A stretch of 64,000 bases of DNA from Streptomyces sp. VRA16 Mangrove soil (GCF_017377775.1 NZ_JAFVLN010000020.1:111274-175273), one strand, 5' to 3'; shown: positions 51,369 through 60,916, numbered from the stretch's first letter. The notes: generated by a model not told the origin, from the letters alone. Program-made: numbers and translations.

Positions 51369-51722
51369 CTATCCGGGGGGCCACTGCAGGCCACGGCCGC
51401 CGAGGACGTGGGCGTGCGCGTGGAAGACGGTCTGGCCGGCGCCGCTGCCCGTGTTGAACACGAGGCGGTAGCTCTCCAGCTTCTCCTCCTTGGCGACCTC
51501 GCCGGCCTCGCGCAGCACATCGGCGGCGACGGCGGGTTCGGCGGCGGCGAGGGAGGCCGCGTCGGGGTGGTGGACGCGCGGGATCACCAGGATGTGCGTG
51601 GGAGCCTGCGGGTTGATGTCCCGGAAGGCGACGGTGGTCTCGGTCTCCCGGACGACCGTGGCGGGGACGTCCCCCGCGGCGATCTTGCAGAACAGGCAGT
51701 CGGCCTGCGGTTCGCCGGACAC
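51369..51722 (-). CDS. HIT family protein (histidine triad hydrolase)
   Basis: 117 residues. CLFCKIAAGDVPA is the zinc-side N-terminus and FHAHAHVLGG carries the HxHxH triad. Nucleotide phosphoramidate hydrolase family. Probably co-transcribed with rnz. Confidence 0.94.
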   Translation of the reverse strand: MSGEPQADCLFCKIAAGDVPATVVRETETTVAFRDINPQAPTHILVIPRVHHPDAASLAAAEPAVAADVLREAGEVAKEEKLESYRLVFNTGSGAGQTVFHAHAHVLGGRGLQWPPG

Positions 51723-51925
51723 GTTCTGTCTCCTTTGCGGGGTGGTGGTGACTTGGCGGCATGGTATCGATCACGCCTGACGGGCATCGCATCGGCGTCT
51801 GCCGGGTCGGTCGTTCGTCGGCGACCGCGGACCGGTGGTCCGGCCTCGCGCGGTTCCCCGCTTCAGAGGCGCGGGGAACCGCTGAGAACCCCACCGGCCG
51901 TCGGCCGACGACGAGACCAGGGGGG

Positions 51926-51944
51926 CCGGGGGCGCAGCCCCCGG
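51926..51944 (-). terminator. Terminator of the tricorn-type protease gene
   Basis: Stem CCGGGGGC / GCCCCCGG with loop GCA, 12 bases downstream of the stop codon at 51956. Confidence 0.8.
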
Positions 51945-51955
51945 TTTCGCGACCC

Positions 51956-54900
51956 TCAAGGCAGCTCCGGCGCCACCTTCGCCGGGTTCGACTCCAGCGC
52001 GGCCAGCGCGAGCCGCACCGCCTCGTCGAGCTGAGGATCCCGCCCCGCCGCCGCGTCCTGAGGCGCGACCACGACCTCCACGTCCGGATCCACCCCGTAG
52101 TTCTCGAGCCCCCACCCGACCCCCTCCATCCAGGTCGCGTACTTGGGCTGCGTCACCAGCGTCCCGTCCACCAGCCGGTACCGGCTGTCGATCCCGATGA
52201 CCCCGCCCCACGTCCGCGTCCCCACGACGGGCCCGATCCCGAGCGCCTTGATCGCCGCGTTCACGATGTCCCCGTCCGACCCGGAGAACTCGTTGGCGAC
52301 GGCCACGACGGGCCCGCGCGGCGCGTCCATCGGGTAGCTGAAGGGCCGGCTGCCGCGCGGCACGTCCCATCCGACGACCCGCCGCGCCAGCTTCTCCACG
52401 ACGAGCTGGGAGGTGTGCCCGCCCCGGTTCTCCCGGACGTCGACGATCAGCCCCTCCCGGGCCACCTCGACACCGAGATCGCGGTGGATCTGCGCCCAGC
52501 CCGGCGCCTGCATGTCCGGCACGTGGAGATAGCCGAGCCGACCGCCCGAGCTCTCGTGGACGTAGGCCCGCCGGTCGGCGACCCACGCGTGGTAGCGCAG
52601 CGGCTCCTCGTTGTCGACGGGCACCACGACGACATGCCGTGCGTCGCCGCCGCCCGCCGGGGACACGGTCAGCTCGACGGGCTTGTCGGCCGTCCCGACG
52701 AGCAGCGGTCCCGGCCCGGTGACCGGGTCGACGGGCCGCCCGCCGACCGCGACGATCGCGTCCCCGGCCCGCACGGCGACCCCGGGCGCGGCCAGCGGCG
52801 AACGGGCGCGCGGGTCGGAGGTCTCCGAGGGCAGCACCCGGTCGATCCGCCACTGCGCCGCTCCCTGCGGGCCGTCCTCGTGGCGGGAGATGTCGGCGCC
52901 GAGCAGCCCCTGGCGGCGCGCCGCGGACCCGCCGCCGCCGCGCGGGACGACGTAGGCGTGCGACGTGCCGAGCTCGCCCTGCACCTCCCACAGCAGGTCC
53001 ACCAGGTCGTCGTGGGTGGCGACCCGGGCGAGGACCGGCCGGTACCGCTCCAGGACCGCGTCCCAGTCGACGCCGCCCATGTCGGCGCGCCAGAAGTTGT
53101 CGCGCATCAGCCGGCCGGTCTCGTCGTACATCTGCCGCCACTCGGCGGCCGGGTCGACGGTCTGCGAGATCCGGGCGAGGTCGACGGTGATGTTGGTGTC
53201 GCTGTCGTCGTCGTGCGCGGGCCGCCGGTCGCTGGGGACGACCTTGAGCACCTCGCCGGTCCACAGCAGTACGCGTTTGCCGTCGCCGGTGACCTCGAAG
53301 TGGTCGGCGTCCGAGCCGATCTCCTCGATGCGCTGCTGGAGCAGGTCGTAGCGCTCCAGGCGGGTCTTGGGTTCGGCGTCGCCGAGGCTCGCCCGGGAGT
53401 CGCCGAGCACGCCGCGCACCGGGTGGCGCAGCCACAGCACGCCGTCCTTCGCGGTGCGCAGCGTCGAGTAGCGGGCGGCCTCCACCGGGAACGGCACGAT
53501 CCGGTCGACGAGCCCTTCCAGGTCGACGCGGGTCGCGGGAGCGCCCTCGCTGTCGGGGGTCTCGTCCTTGTCCGGCGCGTCGAAGGGCCGCCCGTGGCGC
53601 TGCGGCCCGAACGGCGACGGGGTGGTGGCGGCCAGCGTGATCAGGTGCGGCCGCGAGCCGCCGACGAAGGCCAGGTCGAAGGCGTGCTCGTCGTAGACCG
53701 GGTCGAAGGAGCGGGCCGACAGGAACGCCAGGTGCTTGCCGTCGAGGGTGAACGCGGGCGCGTAGTCCCGGAACCTGAGCGGTGTCGCCTCGCTCACCGA
53801 CAGGTCCGTGGCGTTGGCCAGCTTGAGCTGGCGCAGCCCGTGCGGCCCCGCGTGGGACCAGGCGAGCCACGCCGAGTCGGGCGAGAACGCGAGCCCGGTG
53901 GCGTGCCCGTCCTCGCTGCGGTCCACCTCGCGTACGTCGCCGCTGTCCCGCTCGACGAGCAGGACGCGGCCGTCGTGCGCGGTGACGGCGACCCGGCCGC
54001 CGTCCGGGGCGACGGTCAGCCCGAGGACCCGGCCGAGCCGGCCGCCGCCGAGACGGCGCGGGCTCGCCCCGGGCGCGGCGCCGGTGGCGGGCGCGAACTC
54101 CAGGGCGTCGTCGCCCTCGGCGTCCGTCACCCACACCACGTGCTCCTCGCCTGCGCCCCCGTCGGCACGGAAGGTGTGCGGGAGCCGGGCCCGTACGCCG
54201 GGCTGCGCGGCCAGCGCGCGGGCCGGACCCGCGCGGTGCGTCACCCAGTGCACGGCGCCGCGCACCGCGACGGCGCTGCCGCGCCCGGTGTGGTCGGGCG
54301 AGGCGGCGCCGAACCAGTGGGCGGCGTCCACCGGCCGCGGCTGCAGGTCGGCCCGCTGCCCGCCGAGCCGGATGTCCAGGCGGCGCGGCCCGGCGCCCTC
54401 GGCGAGCAGATCGTCAACGACCCACAGTTCACCGGCGCTTGCGTACACGACGCGCGTGCCGTCGGTCGCCGCGTGCCGGGCGTAGAAACCGTCGACGGGG
54501 GTGTGGCGGCGCAGGTCGGACTCGTCGGGCAGGGACGAGTACAGCGCGCCGACGCCCTCGTGGTCGGAGAGGAACGCGACCCGCTCCCCCACCCACATCG
54601 GGTACTCGATGTTCCCGTCGAGCCCCGCGTGCAGCCGGACGAACTCTCCCGCCCGCCTCTCGCCACCGCCACCGCCCTCGGCCGAGGGCCTGCGGGCCGC
54701 CCCGCCCGCTTCTTGGGTGCGGTCGATCCACAACTTGCCCGCGGTGCCGCCCCGGTACCGCTTCCACCAGGCGGCCTCGCGGCCCATCGGCGCGGAGAGC
54801 AGCACCACTTGGGAGTCCGGGCCGTACGCGACGCCGCCGACCGGCCCGTACGGCAGGGTCTCGGCGGGTCCGCCGTCCAGCGGCAGCGCCCGCGCCCAGC

Positions 54901-55252
54901 TGCGGCGCAGCGACGCCTGGCCGTACGTACTGACGGCGAGAACCCGCCCGTCGGGGGTCCAGCCGCGCACGGAGGTGGTCCAACTCCCCCAGTACGTCAG
55001 GCGTTTGGACGGTCCGCCGTCGACCGGGGCGACATGCACCTCGGGGGCGCCGTCGCGCCGCGAGGTCCAGGCGACCATGGTGCCGTCGGGCGAGACACGC
55101 GGATGGGTCACCGGCATGTTGTCGGCGCTGACGCGCCAGGCGCGGCCGCCGTCGAGGGGCGCGGCCCACACGTCGTCCTCGGCGGTGAAGACCACCAACT
55201 CGCCGTGCAGGTGCGGGAACCGGAGATAGGCAGGAGCGGCAGTGTTCGTCAC
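51956..55252 (-). CDS. Tricorn-type S41 protease
   Basis: 1098 residues. A six- plus seven-bladed beta-propeller region occupies roughly 1-660 (FAWSHAGPHGLRQL-type repeats, e.g. FSPDSAWLAWS). A PDZ-like domain follows at about 760-850 (GDAIVAVGGRPVDPVTG). The C-terminal S41 domain has VANEFSGSDGDIVNAAIK (catalytic Ser) and RYHAWVADRRAYV upstream (His region). It degrades oligopeptides downstream of the proteasome. Single gene, promoter in the AT-rich 55253-55317 gap. Confidence 0.93.
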   Translation of the reverse strand: MTNTAAPAYLRFPHLHGELVVFTAEDDVWAAPLDGGRAWRVSADNMPVTHPRVSPDGTMVAWTSRRDGAPEVHVAPVDGGPSKRLTYWGSWTTSVRGWTPDGRVLAVSTYGQASLRRSWARALPLDGGPAETLPYGPVGGVAYGPDSQVVLLSAPMGREAAWWKRYRGGTAGKLWIDRTQEAGGAARRPSAEGGGGGERRAGEFVRLHAGLDGNIEYPMWVGERVAFLSDHEGVGALYSSLPDESDLRRHTPVDGFYARHAATDGTRVVYASAGELWVVDDLLAEGAGPRRLDIRLGGQRADLQPRPVDAAHWFGAASPDHTGRGSAVAVRGAVHWVTHRAGPARALAAQPGVRARLPHTFRADGGAGEEHVVWVTDAEGDDALEFAPATGAAPGASPRRLGGGRLGRVLGLTVAPDGGRVAVTAHDGRVLLVERDSGDVREVDRSEDGHATGLAFSPDSAWLAWSHAGPHGLRQLKLANATDLSVSEATPLRFRDYAPAFTLDGKHLAFLSARSFDPVYDEHAFDLAFVGGSRPHLITLAATTPSPFGPQRHGRPFDAPDKDETPDSEGAPATRVDLEGLVDRIVPFPVEAARYSTLRTAKDGVLWLRHPVRGVLGDSRASLGDAEPKTRLERYDLLQQRIEEIGSDADHFEVTGDGKRVLLWTGEVLKVVPSDRRPAHDDDSDTNITVDLARISQTVDPAAEWRQMYDETGRLMRDNFWRADMGGVDWDAVLERYRPVLARVATHDDLVDLLWEVQGELGTSHAYVVPRGGGGSAARRQGLLGADISRHEDGPQGAAQWRIDRVLPSETSDPRARSPLAAPGVAVRAGDAIVAVGGRPVDPVTGPGPLLVGTADKPVELTVSPAGGGDARHVVVVPVDNEEPLRYHAWVADRRAYVHESSGGRLGYLHVPDMQAPGWAQIHRDLGVEVAREGLIVDVRENRGGHTSQLVVEKLARRVVGWDVPRGSRPFSYPMDAPRGPVVAVANEFSGSDGDIVNAAIKALGIGPVVGTRTWGGVIGIDSRYRLVDGTLVTQPKYATWMEGVGWGLENYGVDPDVEVVVAPQDAAAGRDPQLDEAVRLALAALESNPAKVAPELP

Positions 55253-55317
55253 TCCGCCACATTAATTTTGCGGCGCTCCCGGCGTCAGGGGTTTTCCGAT
55301 CACCGAAAGCGGGCGGC

Positions 55318-55896
55318 TCATTTCCCCTGGAACGTGGTGCACGTCGAACTCGGCGCCCGCACGGTGACGGTCTCGGTCACGGTCTGTGTCTCACCGGGCT
55401 GCTGCGGCTGGGGAGTTGTGGTCGGAGTGCCGCCCTGGGACGGCGGGGGCGGGGTCGTGGTGTCCGGGGCGGCGCAGTTGCCGAGCACCCCGAGGTGGAA
55501 CCAGACCTTCCCGTCGACCTTCGCGGTCAGTGATCCCCGTACGCACTTGCCGGAGACGACCCCGTACACGTCGCCGCTGAGGGTGACGGCCTTGCCCTCC
55601 TTCGTCTCCCCCCGGCAGTCCACGTGCACTTCCTGCGTCGTCGCGCCGCTGCCCGTGGTGCGGTTGACGTACGCGCCGCTGCAGCTGAGCCAAGCCACCT
55701 GGGCGTGCTGCCGGTTGAGCTCGGCCGTGCCCTGCTGATCGGTGGTGGCGGAGACGGTCGACGGGTTCAGATCCCCCTCGACCGGCTGGCACGCGACGGC
55801 TCCGAACACGGCGGCCGCACCGCACGCGACGGCCACCGCCACGCGCCGCCCCCGTAACCGGAACAAACGGTCACTGATACGCCTCAAAGCCCCCAT
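55318..55896 (-). CDS. Secreted lipoprotein-like protein of unknown function
   Basis: 192 residues from ATG 55896. Basic N-terminus, hydrophobic segment and a possible lipobox (AVACQPVEG). The mature part contains Cys pairs (VAWLSCSG, HVDCRGE, GKCVRG) and a Pro/Thr-rich linker near 155-185. No family recognised. Confidence 0.7.
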   Translation of the reverse strand: MGALRRISDRLFRLRGRRVAVAVACGAAAVFGAVACQPVEGDLNPSTVSATTDQQGTAELNRQHAQVAWLSCSGAYVNRTTGSGATTQEVHVDCRGETKEGKAVTLSGDVYGVVSGKCVRGSLTAKVDGKVWFHLGVLGNCAAPDTTTPPPPSQGGTPTTTPQPQQPGETQTVTETVTVRAPSSTCTTFQGK

Positions 55897-55956
55897 GGGC
55901 GGCAGGATCCCACCTCGCCCGGCCGGGCGGTAGAGCACTTGCGGCCAGCGGCCGGC

Positions 55957-56355
55957 CTACCCCTGGTCACGCGGCAGCAGCCACTCCTGCACCTCTACGA
56001 GATTCCCCTCCGGATCCTTCAGATGGGCCACGCGTATCCGCTCCCCCATGAGCGCGGGCCCGTGCGCGAGCACACCGCCGCGCGCGACGATCCCGGCGCA
56101 GTACGCGTCCAGGTCGTCCACCCGCAGCACCACGAGCGACCGGTACCCGGCGGGCCGCTCCGCCAGCTCGTCGAGGACCTTGGCCATCATCGCCCGGTCC
56201 TGCAGAGCGATCCCCGCGGTGCCGCCCGGCGGCGAGAACTTCTCGTACGGCCCGTACTGGGCTCCCCACTGGGGCTTGAGCCCGAGCACATCGGCGTAGA
56301 ACCGATAGGAGGCGACAAAGTCACCGACCAACAGCCGCACTTGAGCAAGTTCCAT
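55957..56355 (-). CDS. VOC family protein
   Basis: 132 residues with paired VOC motifs: MELAQVRLLVGDFVASYRFYADVLGL and VVLRVDDLDAYCAGIVARGG, ending VAHLKDPEGNLVEVQE, a metal-site Glu in ELAQ/LVEVQE. Substrate unknown. ATG 56355 is chosen because MELAQVRLLV begins the fold. Confidence 0.87.
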   Translation of the reverse strand: MELAQVRLLVGDFVASYRFYADVLGLKPQWGAQYGPYEKFSPPGGTAGIALQDRAMMAKVLDELAERPAGYRSLVVLRVDDLDAYCAGIVARGGVLAHGPALMGERIRVAHLKDPEGNLVEVQEWLLPRDQG

Positions 56356-56480
56356 ACCCGGCACCCTATGCCGCCCCATACACCAAAGCCCCGCCCCCAC
56401 CCACCCCGGGCCCCAAGCCCCAAGCCCCAAGCCCCAAAGCCTTGGGCCCTACGCCCCGAGCCCCGAAGCCGAACCCCGAA

Positions 56481-56540
56481 GCCTTGGGCAATCTGCCGCC
56501 ATGGGCGGCAGGGTGGGCAAGGCGGCACCCCGGCGCCGGG
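56481..56540 (+). repeat. Hairpin repeat element, copy A
   Basis: Starts GCCTTGGGCAATCTGCCGCC, loop ATG, then GGCGGCAGGGTGGGCAAGGC. The arms pair at about 17 of 20 positions. The downstream CACCCCGGCGCCGGGC is shared with copy B. Confidence 0.9.
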
Positions 56541-56594
56541 CAGGCGCCCCAGCAGGCCCCGCCCACGGCCCGGGCCCCGAAGCCGAGCTCCAAA

Positions 56595-56662
56595 GCCTTG
56601 GGCAATCTGCCGCCATGGGCGGCAGGGTGGGCAAGGCGGCACCCCAGCGCCGGGCAGGCGCT
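56595..56662 (+). repeat. Hairpin repeat element, copy B
   Basis: Same 43-nt hairpin and downstream block as copy A, differing by one base in the flank (CCCAGCG versus CCCGGCG). Directly repeated 114 bp apart. Confidence 0.9.
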
Positions 56663-56722
56663 CCCGCGGGCCCCCGCCCACGGCCCGGGCCCCGAGCCGA
56701 GCCACAGCCCGGAGAAACAGGC

Positions 56723-57466
56723 TCAGCCCCAGCGCCCGGTCCGCCCGAGCAACAACGCCACCGCCGCCGTCCCCGCGGTAGACGTCCGCAACACACTCCG
56801 CCCGAGCCGACACGCCCGCGCCCCGGCCTCCCCGAACACCGCCAACTCCTCGGGGGACACCCCCCCTTCGGGCCCGACGACAAGCACGATCGACCCGGAC
56901 TTCGGCAGCTCCACGGAGGCCAGCGCCGCACTCGGGTGATCCCGGTCCTCGTGCAGCACCACCGCCAGATCCGCCTCCCCGAGCAGCGCGGCGACCTGCT
57001 TCGTGGACGCCGCCTCGGCCACCTCAGGGAACCGCACGCGCCGCGACTGCTTCCCCGCCTCGCGCGCCGTCGCCCGCCACTTCCCGAGCGCCTTGACGCC
57101 CCGGTCACCCCGCCACTGCGTGATGCACCGGGACGCCGCCCACGGCACGATCGCGTCGACCCCGGTCTCGGTCATGGTCTCGACGGCCAGTTCCCCACGG
57201 TCGCCCTTCGGCAGCGCCTGCACGACGGTGATCCGCGGCCGCTCCTCCGCCTCGACCCGCACCGGGCCGGCCTCGACGATCAGCCGGTCCTTGCCCTCCG
57301 CCCCGGAGACGACCGCCTCGCACCACGCGCCGAGCCCGTCCGTGAGGACCACGGCCTCCCCGGCGCGCAGCCGCTTCACGGACACGGCGTGCCGCCCCTC
57401 GGGCCCGTCGAGCACGAACTCGGGCCCGGTGGGCAGTGCGTCGACGACGAAAACCGGCGCGGTCAT
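56723..57466 (-). CDS. rsmE: 16S rRNA (uracil-1498-N3)-methyltransferase
   Basis: 247 residues. SPOUT knot region IVLVVGPEGGVSPEELAVF and C-terminal LGRSVLRTSTAGTAAVALLLG are diagnostic. The N-terminal PUA-like domain covers residues 1-70. It methylates U1498 of 16S rRNA. Its ATG overlaps the stop of the nitronate monooxygenase gene (ATGA). Confidence 0.95.
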   Translation of the reverse strand: MTAPVFVVDALPTGPEFVLDGPEGRHAVSVKRLRAGEAVVLTDGLGAWCEAVVSGAEGKDRLIVEAGPVRVEAEERPRITVVQALPKGDRGELAVETMTETGVDAIVPWAASRCITQWRGDRGVKALGKWRATAREAGKQSRRVRFPEVAEAASTKQVAALLGEADLAVVLHEDRDHPSAALASVELPKSGSIVLVVGPEGGVSPEELAVFGEAGARACRLGRSVLRTSTAGTAAVALLLGRTGRWG

Positions 57467-58581
57467 GCGGCACCCCGTTCCACCAACGCGGCCTTGGCGG
57501 CGTCGAGTTCGGCGATCAGAACCTCCACGAGCTGCCCCGCGGGCAGCTCCCGGGCGAGCCGGTGGCCCTGCCCCGCCCACAGCGCCATGGCCTGCGGGTC
57601 ACCGGCCTTGGCCGCGGCCTTGCGGACCGGGGACGTCATGTGGTGCACCTCCGGGTACGCGGCGGGCGCGTACGGCCCGTGCTCACGCAGAAAACGGTTG
57701 ACGAGACCCCGCGCGAGCCGGCCCGAGAACGCCCGGGTCAGCTCGGTGCGGGTGAACAGCGGATCGGTCAGGGCCCGCTTGTGCGCCTCGGGCGCCCCGG
57801 ACTCCGGGGTGACGAGGAACGCGGTGCCGAGCTGGGCGAGTTCGGCCCCTGCGGCGAGCACGGCGGCGATCTGCGCGCCCCGCATGATCCCGCCGGTCGC
57901 GATCACCGGCAGCCGCACGGCCTCCCGCACCTGGGCGAGCAGGGCGAGCAGCCCGATCCCGGCGCCGTCGGCCTCCGGGCAGTCGCGGTGGGTGCCCTGG
58001 TGGCCGCCGGCCTCGATGCCCTGGACGCAGAGGCCGTCGGCGCCGGCCTCCTCCGCGGCCCGCGCCTCCGCCACGGTCGTCACGGTGACCACGGTGAGCG
58101 TGCCGACGCGGCGCAGCGCGTCGACGACCTCCCGCGTGGGGCAGCCGAACGTGAAAGAGACCAGCGGCACCGGGTCCTCGACGAGGATCGCGAGCTTGGC
58201 GTCGTAGCCGTCGTCGCGTCCGCCGTCCGGGTCACCGAGCGGCGTCCGGTACCAAGTGGCCTCGCCCGCAAGCTGGTTGCGGTACACCTCGACCGCCGCC
58301 GAGACAGGGTTCGCGGCGCGAGCCGCTCCGGTGGAGCCGGGGCTCGCACCGGGGTACTCGGGCTGCGGCAGGAAGAGATTGACGCCGAAGGGCTGTCCGG
58401 TGAGCCCCCGCACCTGCTGGATCTCCTGGTACATCCCGTCGGCCGTCTTGTACCCGGCGGCGAGGAACCCGAGCCCGCCCGCCTCGGCCACGGCGGCCAC
58501 CAGCTCGGGCCTCGATCCGCCGCCCGCCATGGGGGCCTGCACGATCGGATGGTGACAGAGACCGGTCAGTGGGGAGGACAT
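57463..58581 (-). CDS. Nitronate monooxygenase
   Basis: 372 residues. FMN barrel: PIVQAPMAGGGSRPELVAAVAEAGGLGFLAAGY, catalytic His in GIEAGGHQGTHR, and IATGGIMRGAQIAAVLAAGA. It oxidises alkyl nitronates and detoxifies propionate-3-nitronate. ATG 58581 has GGGGAGG upstream on the coding strand region. Coupled to rsmE. Confidence 0.9.
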   Translation of the reverse strand: MSSPLTGLCHHPIVQAPMAGGGSRPELVAAVAEAGGLGFLAAGYKTADGMYQEIQQVRGLTGQPFGVNLFLPQPEYPGASPGSTGAARAANPVSAAVEVYRNQLAGEATWYRTPLGDPDGGRDDGYDAKLAILVEDPVPLVSFTFGCPTREVVDALRRVGTLTVVTVTTVAEARAAEEAGADGLCVQGIEAGGHQGTHRDCPEADGAGIGLLALLAQVREAVRLPVIATGGIMRGAQIAAVLAAGAELAQLGTAFLVTPESGAPEAHKRALTDPLFTRTELTRAFSGRLARGLVNRFLREHGPYAPAAYPEVHHMTSPVRKAAAKAGDPQAMALWAGQGHRLARELPAGQLVEVLIAELDAAKAALVERGAA

Positions 58582-58650
58582 ACGGGCATCGTGCCACGTC
58601 CGGTTCAAAGGTCCGAATCGAGCATTCCGCGCAGCTCGGAGGGCATGCGA

Positions 58651-58682
58651 AAGGGGCCGGGGACCACCGTCTCCGACCCCTT
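58651..58682 (-). terminator. Terminator of the hrcA-dnaJ operon
   Basis: AAGGGGCCGGGGAC and GTCTCCGACCCCTT form a 14-bp stem containing G-U pairs, loop CACC, just after the dnaJ stop codon. Confidence 0.8.
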
Positions 58683-58694
58683 CGCCACACGGGC

Positions 58695-59831
58695 TCAGCG
58701 CCCGTTGAACGCGTCCTTCAACCGCGAGAACAGCCCCTGCTGCCCGGGCTGGAACTGGCCGCTGACCCGCTCCTCGCCGCGCAGCTTGGCCAGCTCGCGC
58801 AGCAGCCGCTCCTGCTCGGGGTCGAGCTTCTGCGGCGTCGTCACCTCGACGTGCACGATCAGATCGCCTCGGCCACCGCCCCGCAGGTGGGTGACGCCGC
58901 GCCCGTGCAGCGGAACCGACTGCCCCGACTGCGTGCCGGGCCGGATGTCGATCTCCTCGAGCCCGTCGAGCGTCTCCAGCGGCACCTTCGTACCGAGGGC
59001 CGCCGCGGTCATCGGGATCGTCACCGTGCAGTGCAGGTCGTCGCCGCGCCGCTGGAAGACGGGGTGCGGCAGCTCGTGGATCTCGACGTACAGGTCACCG
59101 GCGGGACCGCCGCCGGGGCCGACCTCGCCCTCGCCCGCGAGCTGGATCCGCGTGCCGTTGTCGACACCGGCCGGGATCTTCACCGTCAGCGTGCGCCGCG
59201 ACCGGATGCGGCCGTCACCGGCGCACTCGGGGCACGGGGTCGGCACGACGGTGCCGAAGCCCTGGCACTGCGGGCACGGCCGCGAGGTCATGACCTGGCC
59301 GAGGAAGGACCGCGTGACCTGGGAGACCTCACCGCGACCGCGGCACATGTCACAGGTCTGCGCGGAGGTCCCCGGCGCGGCACCCTCACCGCTGCAGGTC
59401 GTACACACGACCGCCGTGTCGACCTGGATGTCCTTGGTGGTCCCGAAGGCGGCCTCGTCCAGCTCGACCTCGAGCCGGATCATGGCGTCCTGGCCGCGGC
59501 GGGTGCGCGAGCGCGGGCCGCGCTGCGACGCCGTGCCGAAGAACGCGTCCATGATGTCCGAGAAGTTCCCGAACCCGCCTTGGCCGAAGCCGCCCGCACC
59601 ACCTCCGCCGGAGGCCGACAGGGGGTCGCCCCCGAGGTCGTAGACCTGCTTCTTCTGCGGGTCGGAGAGCACCTCGTAGGCGGCGTTGATCTCCTTGAAC
59701 CGCTCCTGGGTCTTCGGATCCGGATTCACGTCCGGGTGCAGCTCGCGGGCGAGCCTCCGAAAAGCCTTCTTGATCTCGTCCTGGGAAGCGTCGCGGCGCA
59801 CGCCGAGTACGGCGTAGTAGTCCGTGGCCAC
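58695..59831 (-). CDS. dnaJ: Chaperone protein DnaJ (second copy type)
   Basis: 378 residues. J domain with HPD in LHPDVNPDP (about residue 33). A Gly/Phe-rich linker (GGGGAGGFGQGGFG) follows, then four CXXCXGXG zinc modules (CTTCSGEG, CDMCRGRG, CPQCQGFG, CPECAGDG). GTG start 59831 abuts the hrcA stop. Co-chaperone of DnaK, heat-regulated by HrcA. Confidence 0.95.
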   Translation of the reverse strand: MATDYYAVLGVRRDASQDEIKKAFRRLARELHPDVNPDPKTQERFKEINAAYEVLSDPQKKQVYDLGGDPLSASGGGGAGGFGQGGFGNFSDIMDAFFGTASQRGPRSRTRRGQDAMIRLEVELDEAAFGTTKDIQVDTAVVCTTCSGEGAAPGTSAQTCDMCRGRGEVSQVTRSFLGQVMTSRPCPQCQGFGTVVPTPCPECAGDGRIRSRRTLTVKIPAGVDNGTRIQLAGEGEVGPGGGPAGDLYVEIHELPHPVFQRRGDDLHCTVTIPMTAAALGTKVPLETLDGLEEIDIRPGTQSGQSVPLHGRGVTHLRGGGRGDLIVHVEVTTPQKLDPEQERLLRELAKLRGEERVSGQFQPGQQGLFSRLKDAFNGR

Positions 59832-60848
59832 TTACGACTCCGCCAGGATCTGTCCGACGTAACGTGCCACTGCGCGTACTGCTCCCATCGTTCCCGGGTA
59901 ATCCATGCGTGTCGGTCCGACGACACCCAGCTTGGCGACTGCCTCGCCGCCCGAACCGTAGCCGACCGACACGACGGACGTGGAGTTGAGTCCCTCGTGT
60001 GCGTTCTCATGACCGATCCGTACGGCCATGCCCGAATCCCCCACCTCACCCAGCAACTTAAGGAGCACGACCTGCTCCTCCAGCGCCTCGAGGACGGGCC
60101 GGATGGTGAGGGGAAAGTCATGTCCGAAGCGGGTGAGATTGGCGGTGCCGCCGATCATCAGCCGCTCCTCGGACTCCTCGACGAGCGTCTCCAGGAGAGT
60201 GGAGAGCACCGTGGAGACCGTGCCGCGGTCCTCCGCCTCGAAGGCCTCCGGCAGGTCCTGCACCAGCTGCGGCACATCGGCGAAGCGACGGCCCGCGACG
60301 CGGCTGTTGAGCCGGGCCCGCAGATCCGCCAGGGACGTCTCACCGAACGGCGCAGGACAGTCGACCATGCGCTGCTCGACCCGCCCGGTGTCCGTGATCA
60401 GTACGAGCATCAGACGGGCGGGCGCGAGCGAGAGCAGCTCGACATGGCGGACCGAGGACCGCGTCAGGGACGGGTACTGGACGATCGCCACCTGCCGCGT
60501 GAGCTGCGCCAGCAGCCGCACTGTCCGTCCGACGACGTCGTCCAGGTCGACCGCGCCCTCCAGGAAGTTCTGGACGGCGCGCCGCTCCGGCACGGTCATC
60601 GGCTTCACGCTGGTCAGCTTGTCGACGAAGAGGCGGTACCCCTTGTCGGTGGGGATGCGCCCGGCACTGGTGTGCGGCTGGGCGATGTACCCCTCGTCCT
60701 CCAAGGCGGCCATGTCGTTGCGCACGGTCGCCGGGGAGACGCCGAGCTTGTGCCGCTCGGTGAGCGCCTTGGAACCGACCGGCTCCTCGGTGCCCACGTA
60801 GTCCTGGACGATGGCGCGCAGCACTTCGAGCCTGCGTTCACTGAGCAT
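59832..60848 (-). CDS. hrcA: Heat-inducible transcription repressor HrcA
   Basis: 338 residues. N-terminal winged helix (MLSERRLEVLRAIVQDYVGTEEPVGSKALTERH and SPATVRNDMAALEDEGYI), followed by GAF-like and C-terminal oligomerisation domains. It represses at the CIRCE operator upstream. Its stop codon abuts the dnaJ start. Confidence 0.96.
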   Translation of the reverse strand: MLSERRLEVLRAIVQDYVGTEEPVGSKALTERHKLGVSPATVRNDMAALEDEGYIAQPHTSAGRIPTDKGYRLFVDKLTSVKPMTVPERRAVQNFLEGAVDLDDVVGRTVRLLAQLTRQVAIVQYPSLTRSSVRHVELLSLAPARLMLVLITDTGRVEQRMVDCPAPFGETSLADLRARLNSRVAGRRFADVPQLVQDLPEAFEAEDRGTVSTVLSTLLETLVEESEERLMIGGTANLTRFGHDFPLTIRPVLEALEEQVVLLKLLGEVGDSGMAVRIGHENAHEGLNSTSVVSVGYGSGGEAVAKLGVVGPTRMDYPGTMGAVRAVARYVGQILAES

Positions 60849-60889
60849 CGGCGCACACCTCCAGCTACGTCCTGAGTGATCATTTCCGT

Positions 60890-60916
60890 CTGGCACTCGC
60901 TGTCGGGGAGTGCCAG
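60890..60916. promoter_or_regulatory. CIRCE operator
   Basis: CTGGCACTC (60890-60898), 9-bp spacer, GAGTGCCAG (60908-60916). This matches the CIRCE form TTAGCACTC-N9-GAGTGCTAA except at outer bases. Located 41 bp before the hrcA start. Confidence 0.93.

Larger units (their letters stand above)
56356..56722. other. Intergenic repeat patch
   Basis: No gene supported. It holds short CCCCAAG tandem repeats (56405-56450) and two full copies of a 43-nt hairpin element (from 56481 and 56595), identical over 50 bp to the copy at 27871. Confidence 0.85.

Noticed and set aside
51761..55738. Plus-strand open frame of 1,325 codons opposite the tricorn protease
   Set aside because: Antisense shadow; the minus strand has catalytic motifs and normal codon usage.
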